Of a stretch of 6,720 nucleotides of DNA, positions 6,365 to 6,720 are shown piece by piece. Made by a program: the position numbers and the translations under genes. The DNA comes from Dictyoglomota bacterium. GTDB taxonomy: Bacteria; Dictyoglomota; Dictyoglomia; Dictyoglomales; Dictyoglomaceae. The stretch spans positions 1-6,720 of the forward strand of contig JAKOUL010000139.1 in the NCBI GenBank assembly GCA_029776735.1, written 5' to 3'. Within the stretch, counting starts at the first letter, position 1. Every line of letters begins with the position of its first letter. The notes under the pieces were generated by a model that ran no database searches, had not been told where the DNA came from, and worked only from the letters and a program-made list of their open reading frames with translations.

Positions 6365-6720
6365 CTTTTTCCTCCTCCTTTTCTTTCCATACTCTCCACA
6401 TTCCAAAACCCTCAGAATTTTTACTTCCAAGTCCTGCTTCATAGGTTACATAAATTAATTCTGGATTTCCTTCAAGTTCGTAGATACCGGTATATCCCTC
6501 AATGGGGGTACCTTTAAAAATGACAACTTTTAGGTTTTCTTTTATAGAGAATTTTATGGGATTTATACTAAGTCTTAGATTCTCTGGATCCTTTCCATAT
6601 ATAAGTTTGTATTTTTTCTTAGCGTTTTCCTCTATAAGTTTTGAGAACTCCTTATCAAATGGCTTATAATAATGGGCTACTTTTTGTCCATCTTCTTTCG
6701 TCAAGGTACTATATGTGGTT
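6357..6720 (-). CDS. cas6: Cas6, C-terminal part of the crRNA-processing endoribonuclease, cut by the right window edge
   Basis: About 120 C-terminal residues are visible. The frame has no stop up to base 6720, so the gene starts outside the window. A TTG at 6702-6704 could be read as a start but would give half a protein. Upstream residues (TTYSTL) look like the middle of the 'S-P-(I/V)-x-(V/T)-Y-S' segment of Cas6. A KPFDKEFSKLIEENAKKKY helix follows. Near the end is the glycine-rich loop GLGSKNSEGFGMW (nucleotides 6396-6434), the hallmark of the second ferredoxin-like fold in Cas6 and its RNA-binding element. By family knowledge, Cas6 cleaves the repeat RNA to give mature crRNA with an 8-nt 5' handle. 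The catalytic His, usually near the N-terminus, is not visible. The stop overlaps the cas8b start by 8 nt (ATGCTTGA), as expected for the first gene of a I-B effector module. Confidence 0.93.
   Translation of the reverse strand, partial: TTYSTLTKEDGQKVAHYYKPFDKEFSKLIEENAKKKYKLIYGKDPENLRLSINPIKFSIKENLKVVIFKGTPIEGYTGIYELEGNPELIYVTYEAGLGSKNSEGFGMWRVWKEKEEEKDA
6371..6380 (-). promoter_or_regulatory. Ribosome binding site that fixes the cas8b start
   Basis: Minus-strand AAGGAGGAGG, with GGAGG cores 6 and 9 nt before the ATG at 6362-6364. It lies within the last codons of cas6, in the stretch encoding its Lys/Glu-rich tail. This site decides for the 585-residue form of Cas8b over an upstream extension. 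Confidence 0.85.

Noticed and set aside
6365..6442. A 26-residue N-terminal extension of Cas8b starting at 6442
   Set aside because: It lies wholly over the conserved C-terminal glycine-rich loop of cas6 in another frame. The ATG at 6362-6364 has a strong ribosome binding site and gives the usual small operon overlap.
6357..6704. A complete 115-residue gene starting at TTG 6702-6704
   Set aside because: The frame remains open to the window edge and the codons upstream of the TTG continue Cas6-like sequence. It is the C-terminal half of cas6.
1..6720. Possibility of an undescribed defence system or cargo gene in the operon
   Set aside because: Every stretch is accounted for by canonical type I-B genes in canonical order, and there is no non-coding region longer than 26 nt in which something else could sit.

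Overview
The window is a continuous stretch of a type I-B CRISPR-Cas operon. All genes are on the minus strand, so transcription runs from high to low coordinates. The order is cas6 (C-terminal part only, entering from the right edge), cas8b/csh1, cas7/csh2, cas5, cas3, cas4 and cas1 (first 38 codons, leaving at the left edge). cas2 and the CRISPR array would be expected outside the window; no array, tRNA, rRNA or mobile element is visible here.

The DNA is AT-rich. The proteins are rich in Lys, Glu and Ile, with charged-residue runs typical of low-GC thermophilic bacteria. Dictyoglomus is my leaning; Thermotogota, Caldicellulosiruptor or Thermoanaerobacterales are alternatives. This is an impression from composition and protein style, not a database match.

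Layout. 6357-6720 is the tail of the crRNA-processing endoribonuclease Cas6. 4607-6364 is the large Cascade subunit Cas8b, with a four-Cys zinc-binding motif. 3669-4580 is the backbone subunit Cas7. 2940-3656 is Cas5, which caps the crRNA 5' handle. 602-2965 is Cas3, with an HD nuclease fused to a superfamily 2 helicase. 112-600 is the Fe-S/RecB-like adaptation nuclease Cas4. 1-115 is the start of the integrase Cas1. Genes are packed with overlaps or very short gaps: 8-nt overlap cas6/cas8b, 26-nt gap before cas7, 12-nt gap before cas5, 26-nt overlap cas5/cas3, 1-nt gap cas3/cas4, 3-nt overlap cas4/cas1. No internal promoter or terminator was found, so a single polycistronic unit is likely.

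How they work together, from knowledge of the family: Cas6 cuts the precursor RNA. Cas5, several Cas7 copies, Cas8b and small subunits assemble on the crRNA as Cascade, which finds target DNA and recruits Cas3 to unwind and degrade it. Cas4 and Cas1 (with Cas2) select and insert new spacers.

The most interesting signal is inside cas8b. A near-perfect internal Shine-Dalgarno (GGAGGTGAT) sits 8 nt upstream of an in-frame ATG at 5009-5011 and would yield a separate 134-residue protein, matching the hidden small subunit Cas11b. A second point is a His-to-Asp change at a usually conserved nuclease position in Cas4. Otherwise the locus is a well-ordered, apparently intact type I-B system rather than a new kind of system.
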